A stretch of DNA of 64,000 bases, from NCBI GenBank assembly GCA_030035585.1, contig CM057482.1:8481001-8545000 (forward strand), written 5' to 3'. Both the position numbers and the translations under genes were made by a program. Source of the DNA: Dugong dugon (Eukaryota; Chordata; Mammalia; Sirenia; Dugongidae). Positions 46,305 to 57,770 of the stretch are shown piece after piece. The stretch's first letter is position 1. Each line of letters opens with the position of its first letter. Below the pieces are notes generated by a model. That model ran no database searches, was not told the DNA's origin, and worked only from the letters and a program-made list of their open reading frames with translations.

Positions 46305-47203
46305 AATGTGACTTTCTTGTGTCTTTCGGTAATTTTGTTGTTGACCAGCACACCCTCTGTATTGACTAATGTAGAGAGTGGGGAAAGGCAACCGTGTTCA
46401 GGGAGAAGGATTAGCAAACATAGTATTTTCTCTATGGCTAAATTCTGGGCTTTGAGCTCATCTTCCACTCCTCAGTACCAGCTTAGGAGACACAGAGACT
46501 GAAAAGCAAAGGTGTGCTGCGAACTTGGCCATTACATGTTCCCCAGTGACTCCCCACCGTGTGGAACGGTAGGTCCTGTCAGACCCTCCCAGGAACACCT
46601 AGGATTCATATCGGAGGCACTTAAGGTGTAGCGAATTTATCTTAAATCTTTGAAAGAATTCTGTTATCTTTTCTTGTCCCTCGCTTCCTGTATAGACATG
46701 CAGGTACCCTTTTTGGATATTTTGTTTGTTTTTGGTTTTTGGTTTTGTCTTTGGAGAATGAGACAGTCTTTAAGGTGTTTTGTTTCGTTTTTCTTGTTAA
46801 GCGTAAATAGTGATTGAAAGGCCATTTCAGTGGTATTAGTTTTCATTTTAGGAAAAACAAGTCATAGAACAGTGGATACCACGGGAAAACCACTTCCAAA
46901 ATACTAATCGTGCCAACTTTGTAAGCTTGGGCCTTTCGCAGTGGATGCTGCACACACTTGCCTTATTCCACATCTGCAGGCAGAGGCTGCTCCCTTCCCA
47001 GGTTGCAGGCATAACTGTGTGGCGGGTACTGTGGCCCCTGCTTTGTCCGTTCATGGTCTCCCCGGAGTCTTCCTGAGGTCAGGCCAGCCTGGGGGGACCA
47101 GGCCAGCTGTCCAGGTCTGCGCTCTTGGCAGTCCTATTCGTTCTGGGACGTTGCACTTTTATTAGAACTAGTAAACCTGTTGGCCCTCTGCCGACCCACC
47201 TTT

Positions 47204-47356
47204 ACCCATTACCGTCAAGTTGATTCCGACTCATAGCTACCCCACGGGATGGAGTAGAATGGCCCCACAGGGTTTCCAAAGAGCTGCTGGGGGATTCGAA
47301 CTGCTGACCTTTTGGTTAGCAGCTGTGCTCTTAGCCACTGCGCCTTCAGGGCTCCG
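47204..47356 (-). repeat. AfroSINE
   Basis: Antisense, TACCGTCAAGTTGATTCCGA to GCGCCTTCAGGGCTCC. Confidence 0.93.
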
Positions 47357-47490
47357 ATTTTGTGCTAGCGGGACATAAACTGAATAAAACACAGTCCGGG
47401 CTCTGGAGAAGATCATAGTCAGATTAAGTTCACTGGGGTTTGTTTTTCTTAGTCTAGGCCGGCATTCCCACAGAGCAGTCCATAATCAGG

Positions 47491-47660
47491 GTCCCTGGGT
47501 GGTGTGAACGGTCATGCGCTGGACTACTAGCTGAAGCATGGGCAGTTCGGAAGACAGGCCTGGTGATCTGCTTCCCAAAGGTCAGAGACTTGAAAACCTG
47601 ATGGGGCATTTCTACTCTGCACACACGGGGTCACATGAGTTGGAATGGACTGCCTGCTGC
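47491..47660 (+). repeat. AfroSINE, diverged
   Basis: GGTCCCTGGGTGGTGTGAAC head, with an internal deletion around the B box, and GAGTTGGAATGGACTGCC end. Confidence 0.85.
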
Positions 47661-49669
47661 AGACCTCCCGAAAGAGAATCTGCACCTTTACCTAGATCCG
47701 CAGATGATGGTGTGTTGAGGGCCATCAAGCTGGCCTGTTCATATGAAAGCATTTTCTTAAGTCAGTGGCCTTCGCTTGATGGAGTATACGAATAGCCACA
47801 TGCGTAAGATGAGTCATAATCTTTAAAATATTATTTCAACAATCTTAAAGGCTCTTTAGAAGATCGAATTCCTGGGGACTGTAGTCAGTCTTCCCTAAGC
47901 CAGAGGTACGATCCGAGAAACCTGGGTCCTGTCGGTAAAATCTCTCAGCTGAAGAGGATCTTAAGAGACCAACTAACTCAGTCTCTCTGGTGAGCAGATG
48001 AGGATGAAAGCCCAGTGAGAGGAACCTGGTCTCCTGACTCATCTCCACATCCCAGCTACGGTGGAGATGGCTCTGTTAATAAATCCTGCATTTTAATTGT
48101 GATCCTTCAAAAACCAAGTCGATTCTGTTTCTCACCTTTTTTATAGTGTGATTACACTTGGGTCCTCCTTCCCTTCTCTTCCCACCCTCGTGACTCCAAT
48201 TCCAGATTCTATTCTGGATGCTGGTGGGAGATAAAGCTAATGGGGAAACTGAGTCTCCTTGGCTTGGGGAGATCCCATTTACTCTTGGATTAGAAGTTGT
48301 ATATGAGGATACATTAAGTGTTGGTGTCTACTTTCGGCAAGAGAGATAGGGTTGGTGGGCATACAGAAAGATACGGATGATTTCTTTTCCACCACTGGAT
48401 CCAGCAAACAGAGGCAGGTCTTATCATGGGGCCCTGCCCAGAGCACAGCCCTGACATCCCCTCCTTTCTGCCAGCCCCTGTTACCATCCCAGTAGCTTTG
48501 TTGCGCCTTCCTCAGTGAACTCTCCAGTGGCTTTATGATCAGAGCACATGTCTCCCAGAGATAAGACTGTCTTCTGTGTCTGTCTGAAAGCAGAGATGCT
48601 TTGGAAGGAAAAATAAGTACTCATCAAAGAGCATTACAACACTTGCCATTGCAAGAAAAATCTGTGGGTGTCAGAACTATTTCCAAGTTGAATATTTCAA
48701 GCATGTGTTGTACAAAAAAAAAAAATTCCAAAGCAGCGGAAGACGTGGGAGAGGCTCTTCAAATCAGTTGTAATGAGATGATTCCATCAGATCCATCCAT
48801 GCTAAGAGTTAGCACTTTATTTTAAGGAAACTCCTTTTTTGTAAGTCTTAAAATTTGGGAAATCAGAAATCTGCTGACCGATTATTGCACACTGTAAAGC
48901 AAACCCAGACTTGGAAGCCATGGTGTTGCTGAGGCCGCCCGAGACAAAAGTCTGGGAGACTTTGAGGAGCCACCAAGGGCTTCCGTTTCCTCATCCGCAA
49001 AATGAGGACAGGTCCTAGGACCCATGGGAGTCAACAGTTCTGATTTCCCCAGCGTCGTTATCTGTTATATGCTGGACTTCCTTTGCAGAATGAATTTCCA
49101 GACAAGATCTTAATCTCGGGGTTGTTAAATGTATATATATATATGTCACAGCCTAGTGTAATTTCTTTTACATTTACGTATGAGTACCTTTTATGCCAGA
49201 GTGTCTTATAATGAGTCGTTTTTGTATTTCAGTAAACAAATTTGTTCTCCACCATCATCCCAGCACCCACTCCCCCCAGTAATAAAGGAATCCAAAATAA
49301 TCCAGGGGAACTAAATCCAGTTCTGTGATATGTGCCCCTAGAGCAAGACTCTGCCAGAAATAAGAAAGAATAGACAGCTTCTATCTCAGAACTTCTCAAC
49401 TGCTGCCGTCTTTCTTCAGCTCTACCAGATGTGCATTGAAATTTTATTTTGATATTATGAGTTGTCAGAAATGAGATCGGCATCCTTTATGGCTCAAAAT
49501 GTTCCCGTTAAGAATAGAGAACTGGAAAAGAGCAATATCCATCCTGTCTGATGGTTCACAAGGACCTGTTAGCAAAGCTGCTTAGAGCCTCCGACACTGA
49601 AATCATCTCGTTAAATCATTCCTACTGATGCCTTAGGAGCTGGCCCAGGCTAGAAAAACATATCAAAGG

Positions 49670-49885
49670 GATTTAGGTTTAGATTCTCGTTCTGCATGCT
49701 GCCATGTGACCCTTGGGCGCAGTAGGCCACCTCCCTGAGCCTGAGTTTCCTCACTGAGGGAATAAGGATAATGATAACTACAGTATTATGTTTCTTTTTG
49801 GGGAGAATTAAGTTAATGTGTGTGGAAGTGCCTAAAAAAACGTTGGCACATACCAGGCACTCTGAAAGTGTACTGTTATGTCTGA
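49670..49885 (+). repeat. MIR SINE
   Basis: CTGAGCCTGAGTTTCCTCAC, then GTGTGTGGAAGTGCC and ACCAGGCACTCTGAAAGTG. Confidence 0.72.
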
Positions 49886-50012
49886 CCTTCCTCTGAATGC
49901 CTAAAAGGTGCCAGCTGCATAGTCAACAGTTAGCATTCCATATGGAACGTAACCAAATTGTTTTAGAGTGATAGAATGTTACAGCTGGAGGGGACCTTGG
50001 AGATCATCTAGT

Positions 50013-50298
50013 TTGTCAACAACAAAAAGTACTGCCAGTCGAGTCGAATTCCAACTCATAGTTACCCTATCTATACCAAAAAAAAAAAAAAAAAATCAAA
50101 ACAAACCCATTGCCATTGAGTCGAATTCTGACTCCTAGCGAGCCCTCTAGGACAGAATACAGCTGGGGTTTCCAAGCCTGTAAATCTTTATGGAAGCAGA
50201 CTGCCACATCTTTCTCCCAAGGAGTGGTGGGTGGGTTCCAACTGCCTACCTTTCGGTTAGCAGTCAAGCGCTTAACCACGGCGCCACCAGAGTTCCTT
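50013..50298 (-). repeat. AfroSINE, composite insertion
   Basis: A full antisense copy (50100-50296) is preceded by an A-run (50078-50095) and by an extra partial copy of the element's 3' end (50036-50070, GTCGAGTCGAATTCCAACTC). TCATCTAGT flanks the whole block (50004-50012 and 50299-50307), so it may have inserted as one unit. Confidence 0.85.
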
Positions 50299-50443
50299 TC
50301 ATCTAGTCCAGCTACCCCAAATCATGATGCTCCACCTATCCACCCCGGGGACCATGGTCTTTACACTTATCTCACACCCCCAAAGTTTCTCTTCCACTTC
50401 CTGGTAATTTAGGCAGCGGAGGACATGGTGGTGATGGATTAGA

Positions 50444-50476
50444 ACGGAGCCCTGGTGGCCTGACAGCACCTATGCA
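50444..50476 (+). repeat. AfroSINE head and end fragment
   Basis: GGAGCCCTGGTGGCC joins directly to TGACAGCACC, consistent with a large internal deletion of a SINE. Confidence 0.6.
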
Positions 50477-51150
50477 GTGATGTCCGGTGTCTTCCCAAGG
50501 TGGAGCCGTGCCTCAGTACTCCGGGGAACTGAATGTGTTCTGCCTTGACGCCATAGTGCCTGGATTCCTATTCCACCACTGGGTGATCTGTGGTTGGTGT
50601 GTATCTCTCTCCTTGCTCAGCCACAGAACTGCAAATGCTATTTTGCTTTTGTGTTTCCTGCCAAAAAATAATAATAATAAAGCATTTCACAACCAACAAC
50701 CATCTTTACCTCTTTTCAACCCATTTTTTGAGCTTTAAGCTCTGGAAAAGGGTGCCACCACCCACTCATGATTTTTTATTATTACTGATTATTTTTTGTT
50801 TTTTTATTATCCATGCTGATGGAACTGTTTGAGTCTGTTTTATTCATCATGGTTTTCTGTCTCCTTAAGGATTCTGGTCCAGAAAAATAGTCTGCCTTTT
50901 AGAATTTTCTGTTTTAAAATTTGCATAGCGCGTCAGTGCTTCCAGCTTTTACCTTTTAGAATGGGGTGGGATGGGGGGCAGCAGGTGAAGAAGCATCCTG
51001 CCGGCTTGGGCGTTTCCACCCTGGGTGTGGCTTGTCACCAAAAACCGGTAGACAGGCCGGAGAACCAGGGGACCAAGCAGTAAGCCGTTTGGTGGGAAGT
51101 GCTCTTTGTGGGTATGAATTGTCTATGACGCTGTTTTCTTTTGATTATAG

Positions 51151-51276
51151 CAAGCGGATGAGACCCTGGATTTTGAGGAACAGATCTTGGAAGCCGCTAG
51201 ATCTATCGCAGCTGCCACAAGCGCCCTGGTGAAGTCGGCCTCGGCAGCCCAGAGGGAGCTGGTGGCCCAGGGGAAG
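51151..51276 (+). CDS. TLN2: Talin-2 exon, R13 vinculin-binding helix (about 2335-2376)
   Basis: After GATTATAG, 42 codons read QADETLDFEEQILEAARSIA and then ATSALVKSASAAQRELVAQG, ending GK before gtgggt. The helix ILEAARSIAAATSALVK corresponds to the talin-1 vinculin-binding site near 2345-2369. FEEQILEAA is the hallmark of the I/LWEQ (THATCH) actin-binding module shared with HIP1/Sla2 proteins. The open frame continuing to 51612 is intronic. Confidence 0.98.
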
Positions 51277-51847
51277 GTGGGTGAGCCCTGCTGGCCAAGC
51301 AGTGCGACGTTTGTGCAGGGAGAGCCTCCAAGGCCAAGGGAAAGAGGTAGAGCTTTTGGCCTGACCCCGGCAACAGACGCTGCGCCTTTCCTCACCCAAA
51401 TGCCAGTTCTTGCCCGGACTCACCGTGAACTCTGTTTGCCTAATCCTGACAAACAGAAGGAAGGGTTTGGCTTCCCGGCCTCTCAGCTGCTGCTTGTTAA
51501 GGAAGGTATTCCCGTCCAAGCATCACCAGGTCCTGAGCAAGACATTCACGTCCCCACTGCCCACTGGATAGAAAGCTGTTTAAAGACATCGTCTGCTGTA
51601 TTTTCCTTCTGAGCACCGTAGTCAGGGGCTTTATACTACCCTTCCCAAATCCAGATGGCTCGATTCACTTTGTAGGACTGGAGAGCTGAGCGCTATCCAG
51701 CTTTGCACAGTTAGCATTTTCCGACGCCTGTTGATCAAAAGGCCAGTCTGGTTTTAAATCAGAGATTTCTTCAGTCCGCTTCATCTCAGCTCACTCGTAA
51801 AAGCGTAGTTCTTTTCTAAAGAGCTGAAGGATTACTGGTGCATTGGA

Positions 51848-52202
51848 CTCATATGAGGGGACAGTGGTTGTTGAGGGGAAGAATTCTCTCCTTCTGTGCA
51901 AGAGACCCAGGTTCCATTCCCGGCCAGCGCACCTCATGTGCAGCCACCACCCATCTGTCAGTGGAGGCTTACATGTTGCTGTGATGCTGAACAGGTTGCA
52001 GCAGAGTCCAGACTGAGGCAGACTAGGAGGAAAGGCCTGGCAATCTACTTCTGAAAATCAGCCATTAAAAACTCTATGGATCACAACAGTCTGATCCACA
52101 ACTGATCACTGGGCTAACGCAGGACTGACCAGGCAGGATTTCACTCTGTTGTACACGGGGTCCCCATGAGCCAAGGGTGACCTCATGGCAGCTAACAATA
52201 CA
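51848..52202 (+). repeat. Long tRNA-headed SINE, AfroSINE-related
   Basis: The head has a tRNA-like B box (GGTTCCATTCCC, about 51910-51921). The middle carries AGGAAAGGCCTGGCAATC and ATCAGCCATTAAAAACTC. It ends GACCTCATGGCAGCTAACAA. At about 355 bp it is longer than the common copies. Confidence 0.8.
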
Positions 52203-52539
52203 GACTGATCATATATATGGGAAGGTCTTCCCAATTAAAGTACCCCATCTGCCCCGCAGTCCCACACAACACTGAACCACCCCATCTAAACTGCGCCTTG
52301 CAGAGAGCCTCGCAAACAAAGAGACTCTACAGAGATCCTGTCAAGTGGTGGGCCCGAGTTTTGGTTTGAGAAATTGGGTCACCGTGACTGTCCGTCACTT
52401 CCACATGATATTAAAAGACCTTTGCCGCCAACGTACTGATAGTTAGATACGCTTTGTCTTGACCTAAGACTTGTAACACAGACAGGAAGTTACCTCCGAC
52501 CAGTGGCCGTCCACCTTCCTCCAGAAGTGCCCCTTTCTT

Positions 52540-52750
52540 GCGAGCTCAGCCATGTCTTAATCTAAACCCCACACTTCGGCTCCTCTTTCTAAACCATCAA
52601 GTGTTATTCAGTACTGATGTGTGTCCGTCTCCCCAGTGAGCATGAACACTCTGTATGCTTCTCATTTATCCCCGTAAATCTAGCTGAGTGCTGACCTTAT
52701 CATGAGTGCTCAGCAGGTACTTGTTGACCAGTCAACAAGACCAAAAATGA
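52540..52750 (+). repeat. L2-type fragment
   Basis: It has an L2-like 3' terminal arrangement, weakly preserved (GAGTGCTCAGCAGGTACTTG, then TTGACCAGTCAAC). Confidence 0.5.
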
Positions 52751-52810
52751 GTCATGAAAGAAATTTCCGTTTCATTCAACCTTGCTAAAGAGCCTCCTAT
52801 ATGCCAGACA

Positions 52811-53018
52811 AGGTCCCTGGGTGGTGCAAATGGTTTGTAACTAAAGGTTGGGGGTTAGAACCCACCCAGCAGCACTGTGGAAGAAAGGCCTGGCAATCTG
52901 CTTCCCTAAAGATTACAGCCAAGAAAACCCCATGGAGCAGTTCTACTGTGTAACTCACCATGAGTCAGAAGTGACTCGATGGCAGTGGTTTTTTTGTTTG
53001 TTTGTTTATTTATTTTTT
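52811..53018 (+). repeat. AfroSINE, first of a tandem pair
   Basis: GGTCCCTGGGTGGTGCAAAT head and GAGTCAGAAGTGACTCGATG end, with a long T-rich tail containing (TTTG)n. Confidence 0.92.
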
Positions 53019-53030
53019 AATATGCCAAGT

Positions 53031-53247
53031 GGAGTCCCTGGGTGATGCAAAGGGAAAGGGTTAAGGTGCTTGGCTACTAATCAAAAGGTTGGAGCTTCAG
53101 GTCTACCCAGAGGCTCCTCAGAAGAAAGGCCTGGCTGTCTGCTTCCAAAAAATCAGCCATTAAAAGACAACCCTATGGAGCATAGTTCTACTCTGACACA
53201 TATAGGGTCTCCATGAGTCAGAATCAACACAATGGCAACTGGTTTGA
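53031..53247 (+). repeat. AfroSINE, second of a tandem pair
   Basis: GGAGTCCCTGGGTGATGCAA head, AGAAGAAAGGCCTGGC, and GAGTCAGAATCAACACAATG end. It is inserted directly after the tail of the preceding copy. Confidence 0.92.
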
Positions 53248-53936
53248 TATATGCCAGATACTTTGCCAGCTCCTACAGAATCGAACCTGACTATGGCAGA
53301 GTCCCTGCCCTCCAAGGAACTTATGTTCAGACATTTAATAAGTTGGCAATGGAATTTCTGCTGGACTTGGGTGGACTGTATGATTATACACGTGCAGGAC
53401 CTCGGGATTTTACCTTACAGTAAAATTTTACTGTCAGCGAGCCCCATAATGGGCCTGTCATTGCTGATGGACCCCCGATTTCCTATTTAAAATGAGATAC
53501 TCACCTCTTACCTCTCCAGGCACCTCCCATAAGTGTAAAGGTATTTCCTCCCCTAGCGCCTCCCTCTGAGTCTGGACAGAAAATGCTTCACGTATTGCTG
53601 TAACCTCTAAATAGAAACAGAGATGTCTTGTCCCTGTGTCTGTCTTCTCCCCCTACCCCCGACAAGATGACCTATATTTCCTCAAGCCCGGGGTCTGCAC
53701 CCAGTTGTGTGGAGTGAGATGCACCACCCTTTTTTAGCATGGCCTGCCAGGAAAGTCCCATAGAAGTTTCCAGGAGACATTGAAGTTTGCAGGAGGCCTC
53801 AGTGGCTCCACCTTTGCAAGATAAGACCTGTGACTCCCATGTTTTAATTGGGAAAAGGTCAGCAGAGGAAGTGAGCATGGAAAGCCAGCCCTGATCCTGT
53901 TCCCCAAGACTTCCCAGAGATGAGATATGTTGTTAT

Positions 53937-54222
53937 CTGCTGTCAAGATGGCCCCTGACTCATGGTGATCCTATGCACAACAGAATAAAACCCTGCCTGG
54001 TCGTGTATCATCCCTATGATTGGCTACAAATCAGACCATTGTGATCCATAGGGTTTTTATTGGCTAATTTTCAGAAGTAGATTGCCAGGCCTTTCTTCCT
54101 GCTCCATCTTAGTCTGGAGGCTCCACTGACAGAGTGGTGGCTGTGCATGAGGTGCATTGGCCTGGAATCGAACTGAGTCTCCTGCATGGAAGGCGAGAAT
54201 TCTACCACTGAACCAATAATAC
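53937..54222 (-). repeat. AfroSINE-related, long form
   Basis: Antisense. The core CTGTCAAGATGGCCCCTGAC and TTTTTATTGGCTAATTTTCA is followed by TGGCCTGGAATCGAACTGAG and ATTCTACCACTGAACC, which read as a reversed tRNA-like head. Confidence 0.8.
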
Positions 54223-54527
54223 TCCAACAGAAATGCAGTATCTGGCAGCTAAACAGAAGCTGTTCTGAGGGCTTCTCACTGATCCTTTGAGGCCCAAATG
54301 GAGACCAGCCAGGCTGTGTTGGTGCAGTCTTGCAGTGGCCAGGGTCCCACACGAGAGAGGATGCTCCCTCCTCAGGCTGGTGCTGTCAGTGGGAGCACCG
54401 TGCAGTGCCACGTGTCTGATGAGATGTTTGCCCCCTGCAGCCCCAGGGCAAGGTAAGTCCTGAGGGGGCTGCAGGTCACCTTGGGTTTTCCAGATCTCAC
54501 TGAAGTTTTCTCATCCCCACTGTCTAG

Positions 54528-54590
54528 GTCGGCTCCATCCCTGCCAACGCAGCAGATGATGGACAGTGGTCACAGGGGCTGATTTCTGCC
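54528..54590 (+). CDS. TLN2: Talin-2 mini-exon, R13 (about 2377-2397)
   Basis: A 21-codon exon after CTGTCTAG reads VGSIPANAADDGQWSQGLIS plus A before gtgagt. Talin-1 has VGAIPANALDDGQWSQGLISA at the same place. The DGQWSQGLISA motif belongs to the conserved core of the I/LWEQ module. Only 88 bp of intron separates it from the next exon. Confidence 0.97.
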
Positions 54591-54678
54591 GTGAGTCTCC
54601 TCCTTCTTCCCCGTTTGCTTTGTGGATCCCCTGGGAGAGCCTTGGGCCTTGGGTCACTTGTCTGTTGACTGTCCCCAG

Positions 54679-54861
54679 GCCCGGATGGTGGCGGCAGCAA
54701 CCAGCAATCTCTGCGAGGCAGCCAATGCGTCCGTTCAGGGGCACGCCAGCGAGGAGAAGCTCATCTCATCTGCCAAGCAAGTTGCTGCTTCCACAGCTCA
54801 GCTGCTTGTGGCCTGCAAGGTGAAGGCTGATCAGGACTCGGAGGCCATGAGGCGGCTACAG
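54679..54861 (+). CDS. TLN2: Talin-2 exon, R13 actin-binding helices (about 2398-2458)
   Basis: After GTCCCCAG, 61 codons begin ARMVAAATSNLCEAANASVQ, continue GHASEEKLISSAKQVAASTA and end ACKVKADQDSEAMRRLQ before gtaatg. It is nearly identical to talin-1. The KVK triplet aligns with talin-1 K2443-V2444-K2445, which are reported to contribute to F-actin binding. Differences from TLN1 are single conservative substitutions (S for N in ATSNLC, E for Q in HASEEK, R for K in MRRLQ). Confidence 0.98.
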
Positions 54862-54929
54862 GTAATGGCGACTGATACTAGTGGGGAAAATATTCCTCTC
54901 GGAGCTGGTATGTGACGCCAAAGGGGATT

Positions 54930-55420
54930 GTCCACTTCTTGGCGTGACCCACCGGGCCCCCCATCAGCCAGCCTATTCCACTTCCAGCTTCGTCTCTGCC
55001 ACGTGCTTCCATGCATCCTACCACCTCTGCCCCACCAAGCTGACATTCTCCATGAGAGCCTTCCACTCTCACACCTTGGAACCTTCACTCAAGTCTCGGC
55101 TCCACCTAGAAGGTCCTGACCCTCCTCCCTACTCCAGCCCAACGTGGCCAACTCCTACTTATCCTTTGTGACTCATGTCTAGTGTCACCTCTTCTGGGAA
55201 GCCCTCCCTGACTCCCAGGCCTCAGGCCATCAGTCCCTCCTCGGTCCTGCCAGAGCCCCCGGCCAGGCCACTCTTACAGCTCCTGTCAGATCGCGCCACT
55301 GCGTTGACTGGATGTCTGTCTTTGACCAGGCTGTGAGCTTCTTAGGTGCAGGTACCACATCTTTGTCTTTACATCTCTCCCGCCTAACACGGTGCCTTTT
55401 CAGAGCTGGTCCTCATGCAG
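54930..55420 (+). repeat. L2 3' end
   Basis: TGTCACCTCTTCTGGGAAGC, CTCCCTGACTCCCAGGCC, CTGTGAGCTTCTTAGGTGCA and CACGGTGCC are the L2 3' UTR landmarks in order. Confidence 0.8.
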
Positions 55421-55579
55421 TGTTTCCTGAAGAAGGAGGTCCAAGGACTGAGGAATTGCTGTCAGACTGCTGCTGGGTTTCCCTGAGCTTAGAGAACATG
55501 CCTGTGAAGGGGACAGTCAGCTCCTTCCCAGTGCTTCTACTTTCTCCTCATTGTCTTAATGATAAAACACTATTGTAAA

Positions 55580-56000
55580 TGCAGTGAAGGAAATGTTTGA
55601 AAGAAAAGTCACATAGCCTCAACATCTTCACACATCCAGCTCTTTCCTTTTTTTTTCTCTTGCTGCTTTTAGTCTACATACAAAATAATTTTGCCTAGCT
55701 GTAATCACCATGAGATAGGTTCTTCACTTAACGTTTTATCATGCTTATTTTTTCCCTTGGAGAAAAGGCTTCATATTTTCTCTGTGCAAGGCTAGCTGGT
55801 CCATTCTTCCTAAGTCTCATTTTTAATGATTGCATGATATGACATCAAGTAATTATGTCATAATTTCCCTATACTTTGGACATTTTGTTCATTTCCAATT
55901 TTCTGGATTTTTTATTGCTGTAAGTATTGTGATGCAGACTGTTTATATTGCAGAACAATATATGTTTATATAAGACAGTGAATAAAATCATAAGTGGGCA
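55580..56000 (-). repeat. L1-type fragment, antisense
   Basis: TTTTAATGATTGCATGATAT and TTTGTTCATTTCCAATTTTC resemble reversed L1 3' sequence. Confidence 0.5.
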
Positions 56001-56204
56001 GAATGTTTGGACAGTTCCAACAAAACAAATAACTCTAGTTTTATGTTAAAAGTCATTAAGTGCATTTCTGTTTTTTCATCCTCCTGAGCCTCTCTCTGAC
56101 CCACCTTCCTCATCCCCAGTTGACTCCTGGGATAATCCCATGGGATTTGAGGAACAGCATGCGTAGGAATCTGTAATTTGTGGGGTGTTGGAACACTTCA
56201 GAGG

Positions 56205-56650
56205 AAAACATCATGAATTATAGAGACCTGGGTTCAAGTCCTGCCTCAGCCATGCATGAGGTGCAGGATCCTATACAAATCACTGAAAAGTCATCAGGCC
56301 TTTGTTGCCTCATCTGTAAAATGGGGGTGGAGATATGTGCAAACTGCCTCTTATGGAAGTCAGATAGGATAATGGATATGAAAGTTCTTCTGCAAATTGT
56401 AGAGATTTACACAGATGTAATACAGCATCCTTCTGTTGTTAGCATTGTTTCTCACTTAACCGGATGCTGTGATGTCATGTCTGCGTCCCTTACAATGAGC
56501 CTTAGAGGTTTTCTGGGGCTAAACAGACCTGTGTTCAAATCCTGACTCTATAGCCTACTAGCTACAGAGCTTTAGACAAGTTACTTAACCTCAGTTTCCA
56601 CATCTGAAAAGTGGACTAATGATTTCTGACTCATAGAGCTATTTTGACAC
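56205..56650 (+). repeat. Two MIR SINE fragments
   Basis: 56205-56420 has GGGTTCAAGTCCTGCCTCAG and CATCTGTAAAATGGGGGTGG. 56515-56650 has GTGTTCAAATCCTGACTCTA and TTACTTAACCTCAGTTTCC. Both are in sense and about 95 bp apart. Confidence 0.8.
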
Positions 56651-56738
56651 TAAATAGATGGGATGGCTACTCATCAAATATTAACTGTCTTCCTTTTCCT
56701 TTCTTATACAAGTGCTCATAGCCCCATTGGTCACTGTT

Positions 56739-56940
56739 GTGTTTTGAGTTATATCCCCCAAAAATGTGTGATGTGAATCCTAACCTCTATGCCTGTGGTT
56801 ATAATCCCATTTGGAAATGGGTTGTCTTTGTTATGTCAGTGAGGCAGGATTATTATAGGATGTATCTTGAGTCAGTGTCTTTTGAGACATAAAAGAGATT
56901 AAACACGGGGTAAGAGAGACGCCAAGACGCGTGGTTGGGC
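56739..56940 (+). repeat. MLT1/MaLR-like LTR fragment
   Basis: TTTTGAGTTATATCCCCCAA and GGTTATAATCCCATTTGG correspond to the 5' part of this LTR type. The match becomes uncertain past about 56940. Confidence 0.65.
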
Positions 56941-57589
56941 CAGTTAGCTGTGAAGGAGAAAAATTCAACTTTCTGATGGCTGACCTTCAGGCAAAAGCCC
57001 TTAATCCTGAGAGGGGCTGGGCAGGGAAATGGGAGGATCAATAAAACTCGATCACCATTAGAAGAAAATTCCAATCCACCGGTGGCAGAGGGCAAGTCCC
57101 TGGGCCTCCCTTTGTGAAGGTGAAGGGTGAGCCAGTATGGGCTGTAGTTCTCCATGAAGAGACAAACTTTTCTTTAGCTATCTTTAGCAATTCCCCATTC
57201 TTGAGCACATGGCATAAGACTCAGCTGTGATTCTGCATCTGTGAAGGCCCTATCACTACAAGCTTCCAGCCCTCCACGCAGGGGCAGGTGCGCCCCCACC
57301 TGTGTTTTCATAGCCCTTCATCCCTTCCAAAGCCTTCAGTTAGCACCCACCCTGGGCAGCTGTTGTGCGGGTGCTGGAGACGCAGAGTCAGTTCACGGCC
57401 CTGCCTCCAGTTGCTCACCATCTTGGAGGGAGCCAGGCAACCACAAGGTGGTCAGGGCTGCAAAGGGGCCAGCACAGAGCACTCAAGAGTGCAGAGTGGG
57501 CGGGGAAGGCCAAGGCAAACAGGAAAAAGTGAGGCCTGAGCCACGCCCTGAAATACGTGATAAATAGGATTGGGACCCAGGAAGCAGCC

Positions 57590-57770
57590 CCTAGTGTGTC
57601 TCTCTTAACATGCATCTCACTTTGCTGCTGTAATCATTTCTTTACATGACTCTGCCCCTCAAGACTGTGTGCTCCGCGGGGGCTAGGAACTGTGTCTCAG
57701 GTCATCTGTGAGTAAGCCGTGCTTGGCACGTGGTACGTGCCATTATTGGTAGAATCAGTGCGTAGATGGA
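57590..57770 (+). repeat. L2-type 3' fragment
   Basis: CAAGACTGTGTGCTCCGCGG and CCGTGCTTGGCACGTGGTAC follow the L2 3' end. Confidence 0.6.

Larger units (their letters stand above)
41301..51150 (+). other. TLN2: Intron, 9.85 kb, hosts mir-190a
   Basis: It contains the mir-190a hairpin (44966-45050), a 5' fragment of U6 snRNA flanked by 20-bp repeats (44586-44610), an L1-like fragment (about 43400-43790), an antisense LTR piece (46022-46304), AfroSINEs at 47204-47356 (-), 47491-47660 (+), 50013-50298 (-) and 50444-50476 (fragment), MIR/L2-type fragments at 43130-43300 and 49670-49885, and a (CA)n run at 44417-44439. Stretches 41301-43100, 45060-46000 and 47830-49660 show nothing recognised. 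Confidence 0.8.
51277..54527 (+). other. TLN2: Intron, 3.25 kb, SINE-rich
   Basis: It holds a long tRNA-headed SINE (51848-52202, +), two tandem AfroSINEs (52811-53018 and 53031-53247, +), a long-form copy in antisense (53937-54222) and an L2-type fragment at about 52540-52750. Other sequence is not recognised. Confidence 0.8.
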
